The notes under the pieces are model-generated. The model searched no databases. It was given only the letters and a program-made list of their open reading frames with translations, and was not told the DNA's origin. The position numbers were made by a program, and so were the translations under genes. DNA of 64,000 nt, from assembly GCA_013398295.1 (NCBI GenBank), contig VZSF01006858.1, positions 819 to 64,818 on the forward strand, given 5' to 3'. Below are positions 35,426 through 47,185 of this stretch, piece after piece. Each line of letters starts with the position of its first letter. Position 1 is the stretch's first letter. Source of the stretch: Chionis minor. Taxonomy: Eukaryota; Chordata; Aves; Charadriiformes; Chionididae.

Positions 35426-36149
35426 ATAGAATCATAGAATCATAGAATGGTTAGAGTTGGAAGGGACCTTAAAGATCATCAAGTTCCAACCCCCCTGCCA
35501 TGGGCAGGGACACCTCTCACTAGAGCAGGTTGCTCAAAGCCCCATCCAGCCTGGCCTTAAACACTTCCAGGGATGGGGCCTCCACAACTTCCCTGGGTAA
35601 CCTGTTCCAGTGCCTCACCACCCTCACAGTAAAGAACTTCTTCCTAATATCTAATCTAAATCTCCCGTCTTCCAATTTAAAACCATTACCCCTTGTCCTA
35701 TCACTAGACTTCCTGACAAAGAGTCCCTCTCCAGCTCTCCTGTAGGCTCCCTTCAGATACTGAAAGGCTGCTATCAGGTCTCCCCGGAGCCTTCTCTTCT
35801 CCAGGCTGAACAGCCCCAGCTCTCTCAGCCTGTCCTCATAGGAGAGGTGCTCCATCCCTCTAATCATCTTAGTGGCCCTTCGCTGGACCTGTTCCAACAG
35901 TTCGATGTCCTTTCTATGTTGAGGACTCCAGAGCTGGACACAGTACTCCAGGTGGGGTCTCACAAGCGCAGAGTAGAGGGGGAGAATCACCTCCCGTGCC
36001 CTGCTGGCCACGCTTCTTTTGATGCAACCCAGGATATGGTTGGCTTTCTGGGCTGCCAGCGCGCACTGCCGGCTCATGTTGAGCTTCTCATCCATGAACA
36101 CTCCCTAGTCCTTCTCCTCAGGGCTGCTCTCCAGCCATTCTCTGCCCAG
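35426..36149 (-). mobile_element. CR1 retrotransposon, best preserved copy, 5'-truncated
   Basis: The left end carries the diagnostic terminal repeats (ATAGAATC units from 35426), the GTTGGAAGGGACCTTAAAGA block, and TTCCAACCCCCCTGCC at about 35487-35502. The element reads on the minus strand through about 95 bases of 3' UTR, then the ORF2 C-terminal region, and stops abruptly at about 36149 within the LGREWLESSPEEKD stretch, as expected of incomplete reverse transcription. Its open frame and clean tail suggest it is the youngest CR1 in the window. No target-site duplication was seen, which is normal for CR1. Confidence 0.96.
35520..36149 (-). pseudogene. CR1 ORF2 C-terminal fragment (reverse transcriptase downstream region)
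   Basis: From 36101 down to a TAG stop at 35520-35522 the frame is open for 193 codons and encodes the C-terminal part of the CR1 ORF2 polyprotein, downstream of the reverse-transcriptase catalytic box. Signature stretches are [71 protein letters not shown] and [20 protein letters not shown], with the usual end SNLL. Upstream the frame continues to the truncation (LGREWLESSPEEKD) but is broken by one TAG at 36105-36107, where the family normally has Leu in KDLGVF. There is no polymerase domain, endonuclease or promoter, so it cannot transpose by itself. The GTG at 36099-36101 is not a real start. It is not a host gene. Confidence 0.93.
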
Positions 36150-39100
36150 ACATCTAGGACTATTCAAAGAAAAAAGCTATAAGAATTATGATAGGTTGAG
36201 AAAAGGAGGAAAGATATTATAAATTGTTTTGCTAATTACGTTTTCAGAAAGAGCTAAGTTATACTTGAAGTTTTCTCTTAAAAACAGGAATATCAACCAC
36301 AGGCAGACACCTGGTATGGAGCATTTCTGCCTAAACAATAAGAATCTAGCGAAGTTGTTAATTGGTAAAGTTTTATGGTGCCAAGCCTTGAGTGACCTTA
36401 ATTATAGGCCATACTGTGTGTGAAGTGTTTGTGTGACCAGGTGACATGCAGATGCATATTCATCTCCCTCTTTATTTTAATAGTAGTCTGTTCTTCCAAA
36501 AGCACTCACCCCTAAGGCCACCTGAAGGCAGAATGACTTCACCTGGGACTCTGCAGAGGGAGGTAGCAAAACACGAAGGTTTTAACAGTAGTAGTAGTTT
36601 GTTCGAGTTCCATAGGAGGAAACCTTCCTCTGGTGTAATCTGCATACCAATGCAACAGCATACTGGAACCATAAAAACCCTACAATGGGGTGGATTTCCA
36701 CAGCGTGAGCACTGCCCTAATGCTGTCACTAGTAGCCCTGTGCTGCTCCATGTCAGACTTGTCCTAACTGGTACCTTTGTTAACACATACTTGGGGCTGT
36801 TCCGCATTGCTGCGTAAGCCCAGGTCAGAAGCTGCTGTATTTTAAATTTGACCTCTGGCATCTCTCGCAGACTGGGTAACCCTTACCCGTGTGAAGTTGT
36901 GGCCACTGGTGAGATCACTGAAGATGTACACCTGTACGTAACAGGATGTAACTGTGCATTGTTGTCATTATGAGAATCCTCTTGAGTTTTATTCAAGAAT
37001 AATTTGCTCAACTTGCATAGAGATTTAATTTTGCTTGGAAGAAAGAATTGTAGAAAGCAGTAAAGTTAGAGCCATAAGTATATTGCAATTGCATATGACA
37101 TAAATGAAGATTTAAGGGAGTTGTAAAACATGGGGAAAAGATTTCTGCTGGGTGCCTGTCTGTGATTCACGAGTGTTTGGTGTTGTGCTATGTCCAGGTT
37201 GAGGATTATGGTCGTAGTAGTTCGCGATGCTGACTTCATTCATTTGGAAATCATGAAGCTGTATGGTAAAATTTGGTATTTTGGCATGGGCATGTCTTTG
37301 GCCTGTTCATACCTTTGAATTTTCTGTTTTGGTGCGTGTTTTTTCTGGAATTCTCAAATACGTGGATATATTAACATTGCCAATATCTTAAGTGATAATT
37401 AAAATACAGAAACTGGGACTTGAATAGGAAAAAAGTATCACCTTCAGGCTCACTTTAAAAAAAAAAAAAAAAAAAAAAGGCCAGTATATCAGGCTGCATA
37501 ACTGGTGCACTCAGCTTTGGAGAATGCCATTGAAAACCAGAAAATCTGTCAGGTAACACTTATGCAAACAGATTTTAACAAAAGGCAGTTGCAGTTAATT
37601 TCCTTTGAAAACAAAAGCTTGTTTACTGTCTTGAAAATATTTTTTTTGGTGACTTAACCATTTAATCCAAACTTTCCACTGAATTTATTAGAGCAGCACT
37701 GTTTAGACTCCCTTTCACTGTAAATTTAACATCTACCAAATACTTACAGAACAAAGTGGGTTTTTTAAAGAGGGTATTGTTTCCTGGTTAGACAAAGTGA
37801 CTTCAAATTGAAACCATGAGTGATGGAACCATGCTTAAAATTCTGTTAACTGAGCAGTAAATGCTTTTTTCTTTTTTTTTTTTTAATTTAGCACAGACTT
37901 CCAGGTTTGACACTTAACACAGAAACTAGGGACTGAGCATATAGCATGCTAAATTTCTTAATCTCTCCACCTCCAAGTTGGAGTTCATGGGTGTTTCAAT
38001 GCGAAAAGCTTGCTGTGCAAGTTTTCCTGTTGTATGGGCTTAATTTTTTTTTTAGTTACATTGATCGAGGATTGTAAAAACAATGAATCCTGATTTCACA
38101 TAGGAGGCCTGGAGAAATTTAGTATCGTTCTTAAATTTACACAGCTCAAGGCAATGTGAAGAGGTTGTAGAAGCTTATAAATGGTGATGAATGTCACTAC
38201 TGGAAAGGCAAACTATACCTAAAGCCTTATTCCCAATTGTCTGTTCTTAGGAGCCCAGCTCATGTTTGCTAGTGGATTTAGCTGGAGCAGCTGAAGCCGT
38301 TTTCCCTCCTGACAGGCTGTGTCTCTGCTGTTGAGATTGCTGTGCTCGTAGTACACTGACTGAATGAGATGTGCCTCCAGTCTTCAACAAGTTACGTCCA
38401 TGCATGTTAACCTCTACTGCGTTTTGCAGTAGTTTCTGAGGTCAGTTTTCCACTGCCCAAAACTGATTGGCGAAAATGGGAAGCAGAATATAAACTAAAA
38501 TACTCTGGGTCCCTAAAATGATGTGACTAAGGATATAACTTGTAAACTTTTACCTTGATAATTACCTTGGATTCTTGAAATTGGCATGGAGATGGAGGAA
38601 ACTAGTTTACAGCTAGTAGGACTCTTTACGGAATAACAGTTTATTCATCCTTATTAAAGAATTGTGCTCTTGAAGAACAGACTCTAAACTTCAGTTCCCA
38701 TCGCTGCATAATGTCTGTTAGAGGAAAATATAGTCATGAGATTTCTGTGAGGTTTCTTTAATCTTATTTCCCACACTCAAGGTGACAACAGGGGAAACTG
38801 AGCAGATGTTGCCAAGGAAAGTGGCATCAAAACAATTTTGACAGCTTTGTTTTAATAAGGATCACATTGATACTGACAAAAGTAAAATTGGAACATTAGC
38901 ATAGTTCCTCGAAGAGTTCAGGAAATCATTGAAACTAAATGGCGTGACAAAGTATAAGTGACAATTAGGCTTTGCATCAAAAGTGCTTGCTCTTTGGTAG
39001 GTCAAATGACTGCCACGCTTCCTAATGCCATGTAAAATGTAACAGTGGTATATCTGTAACGCAGAGACCTTTGGCCAATTCACTGTTGACGTCTGAATCG

Positions 39101-41275
39101 TTTTTTCCTCCTGCTTCTCAGACTGAATTTAGAATGTGGGACCCATGATATACAAAAGTCTTTATTTTAGAGATAATTGCCCTCTTGACGCTCATCAAAG
39201 GTTTAGTGTCCAATGGTGAATGCTTCAAGTGAACAGGCCTTTTTTTTTTTTTGGCAAGTTTAAAAAAAAAAAAAAGAAACAAACAGAAAAACCTCCTTGT
39301 GTCTTGGAACTTTATATCTTTCATTAGTTGTTTGAAAACTCAGATTATGTGTTCAGTTGTAATTATGGGTTGTCTTGACTTGAAATCTGATCATATTTGC
39401 AGATACTAAAAAAAAATATGTAACTGAAAAGCAGTGTGTGATCTGGGATTTCATGTGGTTTTACATTTTTGGTAAGTTTTGGGGGGGGTTACAACAGCGG
39501 TTTTAAGTTGTTTTGTTTTCTTTTTAAACACGCGTGTCTTTTGTCTGTTGTTGTATAACGTCCTTGGACAATAATAAACAAAACAGCAATAGTCATGTGA
39601 AATAGATTGACATCCTAGATTTATACATAATGAAAACCATATGGGGCTTTCCTGCACTGCCATTTTTTTTTCCAGGTCCAGAATTTGTTAGCAGGGCAAC
39701 TTTGCTTATAGGTCTAACGTAGCTAAATGTTTTTACCGCCACTAGTGTAAAGGGGCAGTTTGCTGGCAGCTGTGGCATTTTATTACTGATGCTTTGCTGG
39801 TGCTTAAGGTGGTGTTTGCAGATCTAATGTTCAGGTTAATCTTCTCATCCAACAATCGGTATGTACTTAGAGTGAGTTATTTAGGAGTTGCCTTGGACAG
39901 AAGCTGGTAGTTGTGCCTAGCTTTCACCGTTGCTGCTGTTGACTTGTCTTGAGGCATCTTTTGCCAAGGTCACTTTAGAGTGATCTTTCCATTAGTTTTT
40001 GAGTGCGACGAGCATCATGAGGTTGAAGGTTGAGGGGTGGCTTCACTGTGCCTCGCTCTTCATTGCTGTTGTTGTTCTTTTAATTAGACTTCATTGCTAT
40101 CCATTCACTGAGGAAAAATGATAATCATAGGCTGCAGCTCTTGCTGTGTGCTTACATCACCTAATTTGTGGCCTGAAAAAAAGAATGAAAAAGCACAACT
40201 GCAGAGATGGAGGGTGATTCCTGGAAGAAGACTAGTTGAGACCTGGTCCCCAGTTCTCCCTGGTGGTGCGTGTAGGCAGTCAGGCAGGTTGGCCATGGCC
40301 CCCCAGGAGGGAACGTCCCCTGGAAAAAGTTCGCCCTAGCTCCCCTCCACAGCAGCCAGCTGTGTCCCGTCCTTCTCCCTGCTGCATCACGTTCCCTGTG
40401 TTGGGAATGCAAGTGCGGGATGCTCTGTGGGCCACTGTGAGTCAGCCTGTGGTGAGGAGAGACCAGAAAAGCTGCTGGTGGGTATGACATCACTCACGTG
40501 TCAGAGCTGGGCTTGAACTCCTGACACAGAGGGCCCTTGGGAACCTATAGGAGCAGCAATAGTGTGCGCTGCTTGCAAACTGGAGTCAGGGGAGTCCCAG
40601 GGCTGCCAAATTTACTGCTTTTTCTTGCTATCTGGTGCTTTTCTTTAAAACATGACCTGGAAACTTGAAAAAATTCAGCTTTTGATGGCTTTGGATAAGA
40701 AGGTAGAAACGTGAGCCTTAAACCTCTACAAGACAAACAAAAGAAAATTACTGTATCTTATTTTTTTAAATATTCAGATTTATTTTTTAAGTCCTTCTCA
40801 AAATAGCTGGCTAATGGCTCTTGAATGGTAACCCTGGGTCCTTCTGAAAATACTCTTCTTTGGAAGTCAGACTTCAGGTGACACAGTGACTGTGACCACA
40901 CAGCATCAGATGGTGTAGAGCAATTCAAAAGCCCAGAAAATCATCTAGTTGTCTTTCATCCTGTATGTTTCTCTGCTCCTCTTGCACATGCGCACACAAA
41001 ATGCAGTCCTTGATGAACTGGTAATGCTTGGGCTTTACTGCAGTTTTGAATGCTACTTTGGTTTTTGGCTCCGGCTTTTAACAACTTGCATGTATATTCA
41101 CAGTCTGAGGGAAGTTTGCTGACTCATCTTTAGAGCGTAAACCTGAGTAGTATTTTGGTTTTGGGATGAATCTATCCTTGCTCTGATAGTCAAAGCTGGA
41201 ATATTTTTTGACCTAAATAATTTATAAGGACTGCTTTTTCATTGATAATCTAATTGTGTTGTTGTTTATGTAAGG
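36150..41275. other. Unique non-coding sequence, no gene recognised
   Basis: It includes a 22-base A run at 37457-37478, T-runs at about 37870 and 38045, and an inverted T12 / A13 pair at 39239-39275. A 129-codon minus-strand frame (36472-36861) is overlapped by a 123-codon plus frame. Neither matches a family I know. Confidence 0.6.
37457..37478. repeat. Poly-A tract (22 A)
   Basis: This is the longest single-base run in the window. No recognisable retrotransposed sequence lies upstream of it, so it is not shown to be a retroposon tail. Confidence 0.95.
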
Positions 41276-41616
41276 GTGGAAACATGCTATGTTATGCTTT
41301 ATGCTGTGCTTTTTCTAGATCATCCTCTGTACTGCAGTGAAATGGTGTGCATGCTTCTGCTAAAGAGTGAAACACAGCTAGGTGGCTCACCCAGGATTAT
41401 CCTCCCTGCCAAAACACAAGGATTTTGTACAAATATGCCACCCTTTTTCCTTCCATCAGTAGCCAAATTCAGCCGTGCCAAAGAAAGGTCCTTTTTTTAT
41501 GCAAACCACACACCATGGAAGTTGCAGTCATATTTTCCACTAACCACTGAGCTGTGAGTGATGGCACGTGTGTTTTAAATAAAACTGGGGGGAGAACTGA
41601 TGTAATGTTCTCTGGG

Positions 41617-41750
41617 ATGTGTTTTTCTTTTTTCTTTCTTTCCACATCTCTCTCCCTCTTTTTCTACCCCTCCCCCCATCCGTTGGCTGCTATATGGATT
41701 TTTTTGTTGTTGTTTTGTTTAAGATTTTTTCTTTTTTTTTTCTTGCTGCA
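41617..41750. repeat. Polypyrimidine and poly-T low-complexity tract
   Basis: The plus strand is almost all T and C from about 41620 to 41680, then T-rich with TTG units to about 41745. The homopurine/homopyrimidine asymmetry could allow triplex (H-DNA) formation. Confidence 0.8.
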
Positions 41751-42301
41751 AACCACAGTGAGGCAACTGTTGAAAAGGGCAGCTCTGACACCTTGAGCTT
41801 AAGTATGGATGGATTTCTTTAAAGTCTTCAAAATTACAGGGTAGTGCAATGTACCAACTTGTATAATCTTAACAGTTTTCTTGTTCCTTTCTTCTCAGGA
41901 GGATATAAGTGAATTTAACACTATACTCTCATAGAACATGGGAGCCATTTGCGTCTGTGTTTCTAGTAGCGTGTTAAACTGCAGCTGTCTTCAGTGAGAT
42001 CACAAAATGGTTTTGAAGAAAAAAACTGTATTTCAGTTTTAGTTTAATAAACTGTAGAGAGGCTCATTCTGGAATGACAAGTGCAACTTGTTATTCCTCT
42101 GCTACTTTTTCTACTGCTGCTTTCAATGACTAAAATAGTTCAGCTCCTGCTTATAGTGGCCTGTTTGGAAACATCTAGATTGAGGTTTTTATATATTTTC
42201 ATGGGGAACTGCTTGGAATGGCTCAATCTTTTTTTTTTTGTTTTGTTTTAAGAGAATAATTCTAAGTAGATTCTGTACTTATTAAGGCTTGAATTCACCT
42301 T

Positions 42302-42353
42302 AAAAAAAAAAAAACCAAAAAAAAAAAACAAAACCAACCCAAAAAACCCCAAC
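42302..42353. repeat. A/C-rich low-complexity tract
   Basis: Twelve-base A runs are broken by CC, CCC and CCCC. Same style as the tracts at 24361, 32748 and 60186. Confidence 0.88.
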
Positions 42354-42569
42354 ACTTAGCCAGACTGCTTTGTCTCTGGCTTTCTGGGTATTTCACTTGA
42401 AGTCCTGCTCCTGTCACACCAGCACAGTGTGTCTGCCCTGCAGGCCCCCTAAGGGAAGCTCCAAAGGCTGGGTTTCAGTCACCTATTGAGAGGACTTGGT
42501 CAGTATTCCTTAAATCCCAGATGTATTATGGAGTTATATGAAAGACCGCCATGTCAGCTGGTCTCTTTG

Positions 42570-42840
42570 CAGGACATTAGTTATCTGCAATTAACTTCCA
42601 GGGACTTGAAGGTGCCGTTTAGACCTCAAGGTTAAGCCTGAGCCCTGAAGGTTGGGATAGCTGGGGTTACCTTGTTCTTGCTGTGGGTGAAGAGCAGGCA
42701 GGCAGGCTGCCCCAGCGGATGATCTGGCACTGTAATTCATTAGCTGGAAGCACCTGGTTTGTGTCTGCACGCTTGGCCACTCCTGACAAAGGCACTTTAA
42801 TTCACATTCCCATTTTCAAAATAATCCAGGGGTAGGGAGC
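42570..42840. promoter_or_regulatory. Candidate conserved non-coding segment
   Basis: It has repeated homeodomain-type cores (CAATTAACTT near 42589-42598, GTAATTCATTAGC near 42733-42745, TTTAATTCAC near 42797-42806) plus an E-box-like CACCTG at about 42750. No repeats and no useful open frame. Based on motif reading only. Confidence 0.3.
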
Positions 42841-44439
42841 CGTCTCAGTTTGAGCTGATCGAACTCGAGGCTGACGCGACCCTTCCCCAGTTGCTCTTTC
42901 CCACCTTGCTCTTGCCCCAGGACGATGTGTGGAGCTGATTTAGCTCACTAAGCCAGCTGAAAGCCGGCTGGGTTTTTATTTTGAGAATTACCTTTCTGCC
43001 AGCAAGGCTGCTTGACACAACACTATGTATGGTCAGGAGCGTGCCAGCCGTGGAAGGAGTGGGAGCGCGTAGGGGCGTAAGTCAATTTGAGATGTGGTTG
43101 CACAGCGGTTTAATCCAGTCTAAATCGTGTCAGACAGTCAGTGCAAATAAACCTCTACTGCAGGGGAGATGGAGAGTGATTTGCCTTGCTTAAGCTGCTA
43201 TAAGCAAGAGACAGCTGAGGGAGTGCAGAGGGGGATCATTCACGAGCTGGTCTCTGCTGCAGCATGTGAAAAATACTCCGAGGAGCCGTCAGAACCCAAG
43301 GTCCTGCACCGTGAAAAGTAACAGACCTCTCTTGGATGGTGCTGAAATGTCTTTTTGACAGCAGATAAAGTGAGAGAATGCAGGTAAAGAAAATGCTGAA
43401 TAAGCCAGGCTAACAAAGTTTTGACACGATAACTGTGGTGCAAATGTTTTGTTCTCCCTCTCCAGAAGCTTGCCCCCAGAAACAGCTGAAATACTAGGTG
43501 CAGGTCCTTACTCTTGTGGCCTGAGGTCGGCATGCGTAGCAACAATAATTAAGACAATATTTAACGTTAATCCATTGGAATAATTCTTTTGTTTAATGCA
43601 TCTCTTTTTTCCATAGTGGGGAAAAATCCAGAATTATGTGGCCTTTTCTGAAAAGAGGCTTTCTTTGGGGGGGTGGGGGGAGGAACCCAAAACAACTTAA
43701 CCTACTTGGGCTTGGCTCTCTTTTACTTTTTCTCCAGTTACACTGGGAAGGTCTCCAATAGATAATAGACTAGGATTAGATCTTTTCCAGTAGCTATGTT
43801 GTGTTATTACTGAAATACTACATCTTCAAGAGAAAAGCAGACCTGTTCTCCCTAACTGCTGATAAGCACACTCTGTGCCTCCTGTGTGGATTTTTGTTTT
43901 TCTTATGAAAAACAAAAACTTATCTGAAAATATGTATATTTATTAATTGGAGAAGTAGGCGGAATTCATCCCAGAAGAACACCTTTGCTGCTTTCTGGGA
44001 AAGCAGGTGTCACTCAGCCCAAAGGAGCTGCCAGGAAAGCAAGCGTTTTTGCAGACTTTTAATAATCTTTACACTTTCTTTGTCAAAATCAACACCATCT
44101 ACGGCGTGCAGAGCAAAATCCTAGGAGAAAACGCTGTGTGGGGAATGTGGCATAAGCTTGGCAGGAGCTTGTGCACAGGAACTCCTCAGAGCTGGCAGTT
44201 ATATACCACATTTTGATAAATGCAGCAGAGTGTGGCTGTAAAATAGAAAACTGAGGCTAAAGCACTGCCGTATCAGTACAGCTCAAAACCCAGCACTTTA
44301 TGGCTGTTTAACAGTACTTTGCCCTGCTCAGTGTGCACTTTAAATGTTAGTTAGACCTGATGGTAGGCTTGCGGGTTAGTGCAATATCCCTGCAGTGTAA
44401 ATGTATGACTATAATTTATTTACTGGAGGGAGGAGGAGG

Positions 44440-44530
44440 GGAGCAGACAAAGAGGCAGTCACTTCATCCTGCTAAAGTCAGTGACCAAACCGGAATAAAA
44501 TTCAGGTGCCCCTGAATCTAGTTCTTCCAC
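44440..44530 (+). repeat. Possible ancient MIR/L2-like fossil
   Basis: GCAGTCACTTCATCCTGCTA, AAGTCAGTGACCAAACCGG and AATAAAATTCAGGTGCCCC follow the 'gtcacttgcccaaggtca ... cagtggcaaagccggaatagaacccaggtc' order of MIR/L2-type fossils. Diverged. Confidence 0.38.
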
Positions 44531-45725
44531 TTCCAGTTTTTCCACTAAGCTGTATTTAGTGTGACTGTGATGTTATATTTTTATAACTGCACCTCCTTGA
44601 GTGGCAGGGATGGAAGCCACATGGATGTTTCTTTCAGTGGAAGGAAAGAATTCTTACTCCTCTGTCCCCCTTCCAAGGAGAAGTTTGACACTATTGTTAG
44701 ATGAGTTGTGACTTCATAAATAAATGAATTATTTTTTTATATGAGCATAAAGACTCACTTTTTTCCTTGTAATACTGAATAAGAAACTTCAGGAATAATA
44801 AAACCAGAAGTCAGTAGTTATTTTGCCTCACTTTATGTTTTGATATAACTGAAGATCAGTTTGGAGCCCTGTTTTTGTCAAGAGATAGCATTATACATTT
44901 CAACAGCCTCAAGACCTGCAGGATGCATAGATTATGCTCTAGCTTATCTTCCCCAGGGCAAACTGCAGCAAACTACTCCCAGGGACAGTGCAAAGTTATA
45001 GCTGTAGCGCACATGTGCAAACAGTGGGGTCGCAGTCCGGTATTCAAAACATATATAAGCTTTGGGTGTGCTGGTGACTTCATGAGCCTCCCTCTTAAAT
45101 CAGCCAAAATAAACTAGAAAGAAAAATAAATAGATATAAGCAGAATAATCTTGAGCTAGGAACAAAGGTGATTTGCAGCATTAAAAATCATTTATCTTTG
45201 TTCCTAAGCGCAACCTACTTAGAGTTAGATAGATTGGCTTAGTGACCACAACAAGCATTAACGTATTTCCTGTAGAAAAGCACATTGCATGCAATAAATA
45301 TTTTTGCTGTGCTAAAACAGGTTAGCTAACAAATGCTTTCTGTCAATCTATGGGTAGTGCTTGTGCTGACAGGCAGATCGAAGACTTTGGGCTTTGCCTT
45401 GTCAAGATGAAGCCCAAGCCCTATTTCTTGCAAAATTAATCTTTTATAGGCTTGGTAACCTTTGTTTAGCTAAGCATGTAGTGAGAGAGGAAAAAAAAAG
45501 AAAACATTTTTTATTAATCCTGTCAATAAGAACTCATTGTCCGGTTGCTTATTCTGCCTGGCTTTGTGTGATGGCCTCTAGCCCTAGCTTGCCTTAACAG
45601 GAAAAAGTAAAAAGTGTGTGTGTATATGAATGAGAAGCAAAAGTCTTGCTGTAGACCAGATCCAAATAAAGAAAAAGACTTATGAGGTCAGGTTCTGGAC
45701 AAACTGTCATATATAAATGCTGTCC

Positions 45726-45790
45726 TCGGGGCCTGATTCTGATCTCATTCCTCTGTAACTTCAGACAAACTCCAATAAAGCTGGTAGTGA
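45726..45790. repeat. Possible fossil of an ancient amniote repeat
   Basis: GGGGCCTGATTCTGATCTCA followed by AACTCCAATAAAGC resembles a motif pair common in old sauropsid repeats (CTGATTCTGATCTCA ... AACTCCATTGAAG). The call rests on memory of the word pattern, not on a search. Confidence 0.25.
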
Positions 45791-46839
45791 CTGCTGTGAA
45801 CTGCCATGAGGTCAGGCTTAATTACCATGATATTAATGATAAACAAACATTGTAATGCTTCTGCAGCTTCCAGAAAGTGTTCTTCTCATATTTTAGTGGT
45901 AGCGTTGTTGAAGCTGGCGTGGTTTAAGATGCAAGGGCTAATCTACACAAAAAAGAAATTCCATTTTGCCATTTGCAATTTAATGGAGTACAAAGAGGCA
46001 GGGAAAACACTCTACATAAATACAGATGTCTCCGCTTCTGAGGCTTCTCTGTGTTCCTACTACTTAAATGGGGATCAAGAATCATATTGTTCTGTAGGCT
46101 CGCTCTTTGTTTACAATAATGTCTTTGAAACTTGATGTTGAAATGGGTTTCCTGGATTGGTTATTGAATTCTACAGGCTCCGCTGTGAGCACTGGGAACC
46201 TCTGGCTTTTTCCTTAAAAATAGCCCAGGCTTTGAGATTTGAAAAGCAGCTGTATTTTGCCACCACACGGACTTTGTGGAAAGGACTTGTTTCTCTGCTT
46301 CTCGTAAATGACCGAAGTACAGGGATGAGCAAGTCGGGCCCAATGGTTTTATGGATGCCTGAGCTAGTGGCAATGAAATATTGTACAGTTAATGTAAATT
46401 GTCAAGGATCACAGTTTAACCTCAACATACACACAGAGACCCTCTTGTTCTTCCTCAAACTGTGCTACATAAGTCAGCCTCAGCCCGGCACTGCACGTCT
46501 CATACCTCAAGCTGCCTTTTGCTGGCTGTCCATGCTATAAACCTCTACTTTCCCTCCAAGAGTGTTTAAATAGACCGACTCTTTTGCGAAACTCTTCTGC
46601 TTACAGTGAAGCAACTGCTACCCAGAGCATCTGCTGAGGGAAGCAGAGGAATAGCTCCAATTTTGATGCTGTTCTTGACCCATTGTACACAGGGATGGCA
46701 GGCGTTTCCATGCGCACAGTGTCATATACGGCTTCCTATGCTTACTGTACATGAGAGACGACGGCTTAATGACAGACTTCTAGCCTTTGCTCCAAATGTT
46801 GTGGTTTTCTATTTTTTTTTTGTTTCATTTTAGTCAGAC

Positions 46840-47010
46840 CCCTGAAGTAATTAGTGCACTCTGTGGGTTTTTTGTGTGGTTTCTATCTGAATACTCATGA
46901 AGGAGTTAATTAGCTTGTTTGCAGTATCTCATTAATTCATTTTCGGCTGCAAACTTAATTGCTCCTTTATTACTGATGAGTAAAATAGCTTTAGGGTCCC
47001 AATTAAAATG
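46840..47010. promoter_or_regulatory. Candidate conserved element with clustered homeodomain motifs
   Basis: TAATTA at 46848-46853, TTAATTA at 46906-46912, TTAATTC near 46932-46938, CTTAATTGC near 46954-46962 and CCAATTAAAATGG near 46998-47010 occur within 170 bases of unique sequence. Such clustering is typical of developmental enhancers. It is not checked by alignment. Confidence 0.42.
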
Positions 47011-47078
47011 GACTTTGATGGGTGTATAAGAGCTGGGCTTTCAGCTTGTTGAATGGGCGGTGGAATCGCCATTCTGTG

Positions 47079-47185
47079 TCCCATTGCGGGCTGGGCTCCT
47101 TCATGGCAATGCTTCTTGGGGACAAATTCCTCCCAGTGGCGGACTTGGTCTTAAAGTTGGAGCCATTGACTTCCCCGCAATGGGA
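47079..47185. repeat. Perfect 12-bp inverted repeat with 83-bp spacer
   Basis: TCCCATTGCGGG at 47079-47090 and CCCGCAATGGGA at 47174-47185 are exact reverse complements. The words around the right arm (GGAGCCATTGACTTCC) resemble ancient sauropsid palindromic repeats, so this may be a fossil mobile element rather than a binding site. Confidence 0.7.

Larger units (their letters stand above)
41276..46839. other. Unique non-coding sequence, no gene recognised
   Basis: It holds a T/C-rich polypyrimidine and poly-T stretch (about 41617-41750), an A/C-rich tract (42302-42353), a candidate conserved segment (42570-42840), a G-run near 43667-43680, and fossil-repeat candidates at 44440-44530 and 45726-45790. 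Confidence 0.6.

Noticed and set aside
35520..36101. Host gene encoded by the 193-codon frame
   Set aside because: The peptide is the CR1 ORF2 C-terminus and sits inside a CR1 with its terminal repeats.
37457..37478. Poly-A tail of a processed pseudogene
   Set aside because: No spliced coding sequence or polyadenylation signal lies upstream of the run.
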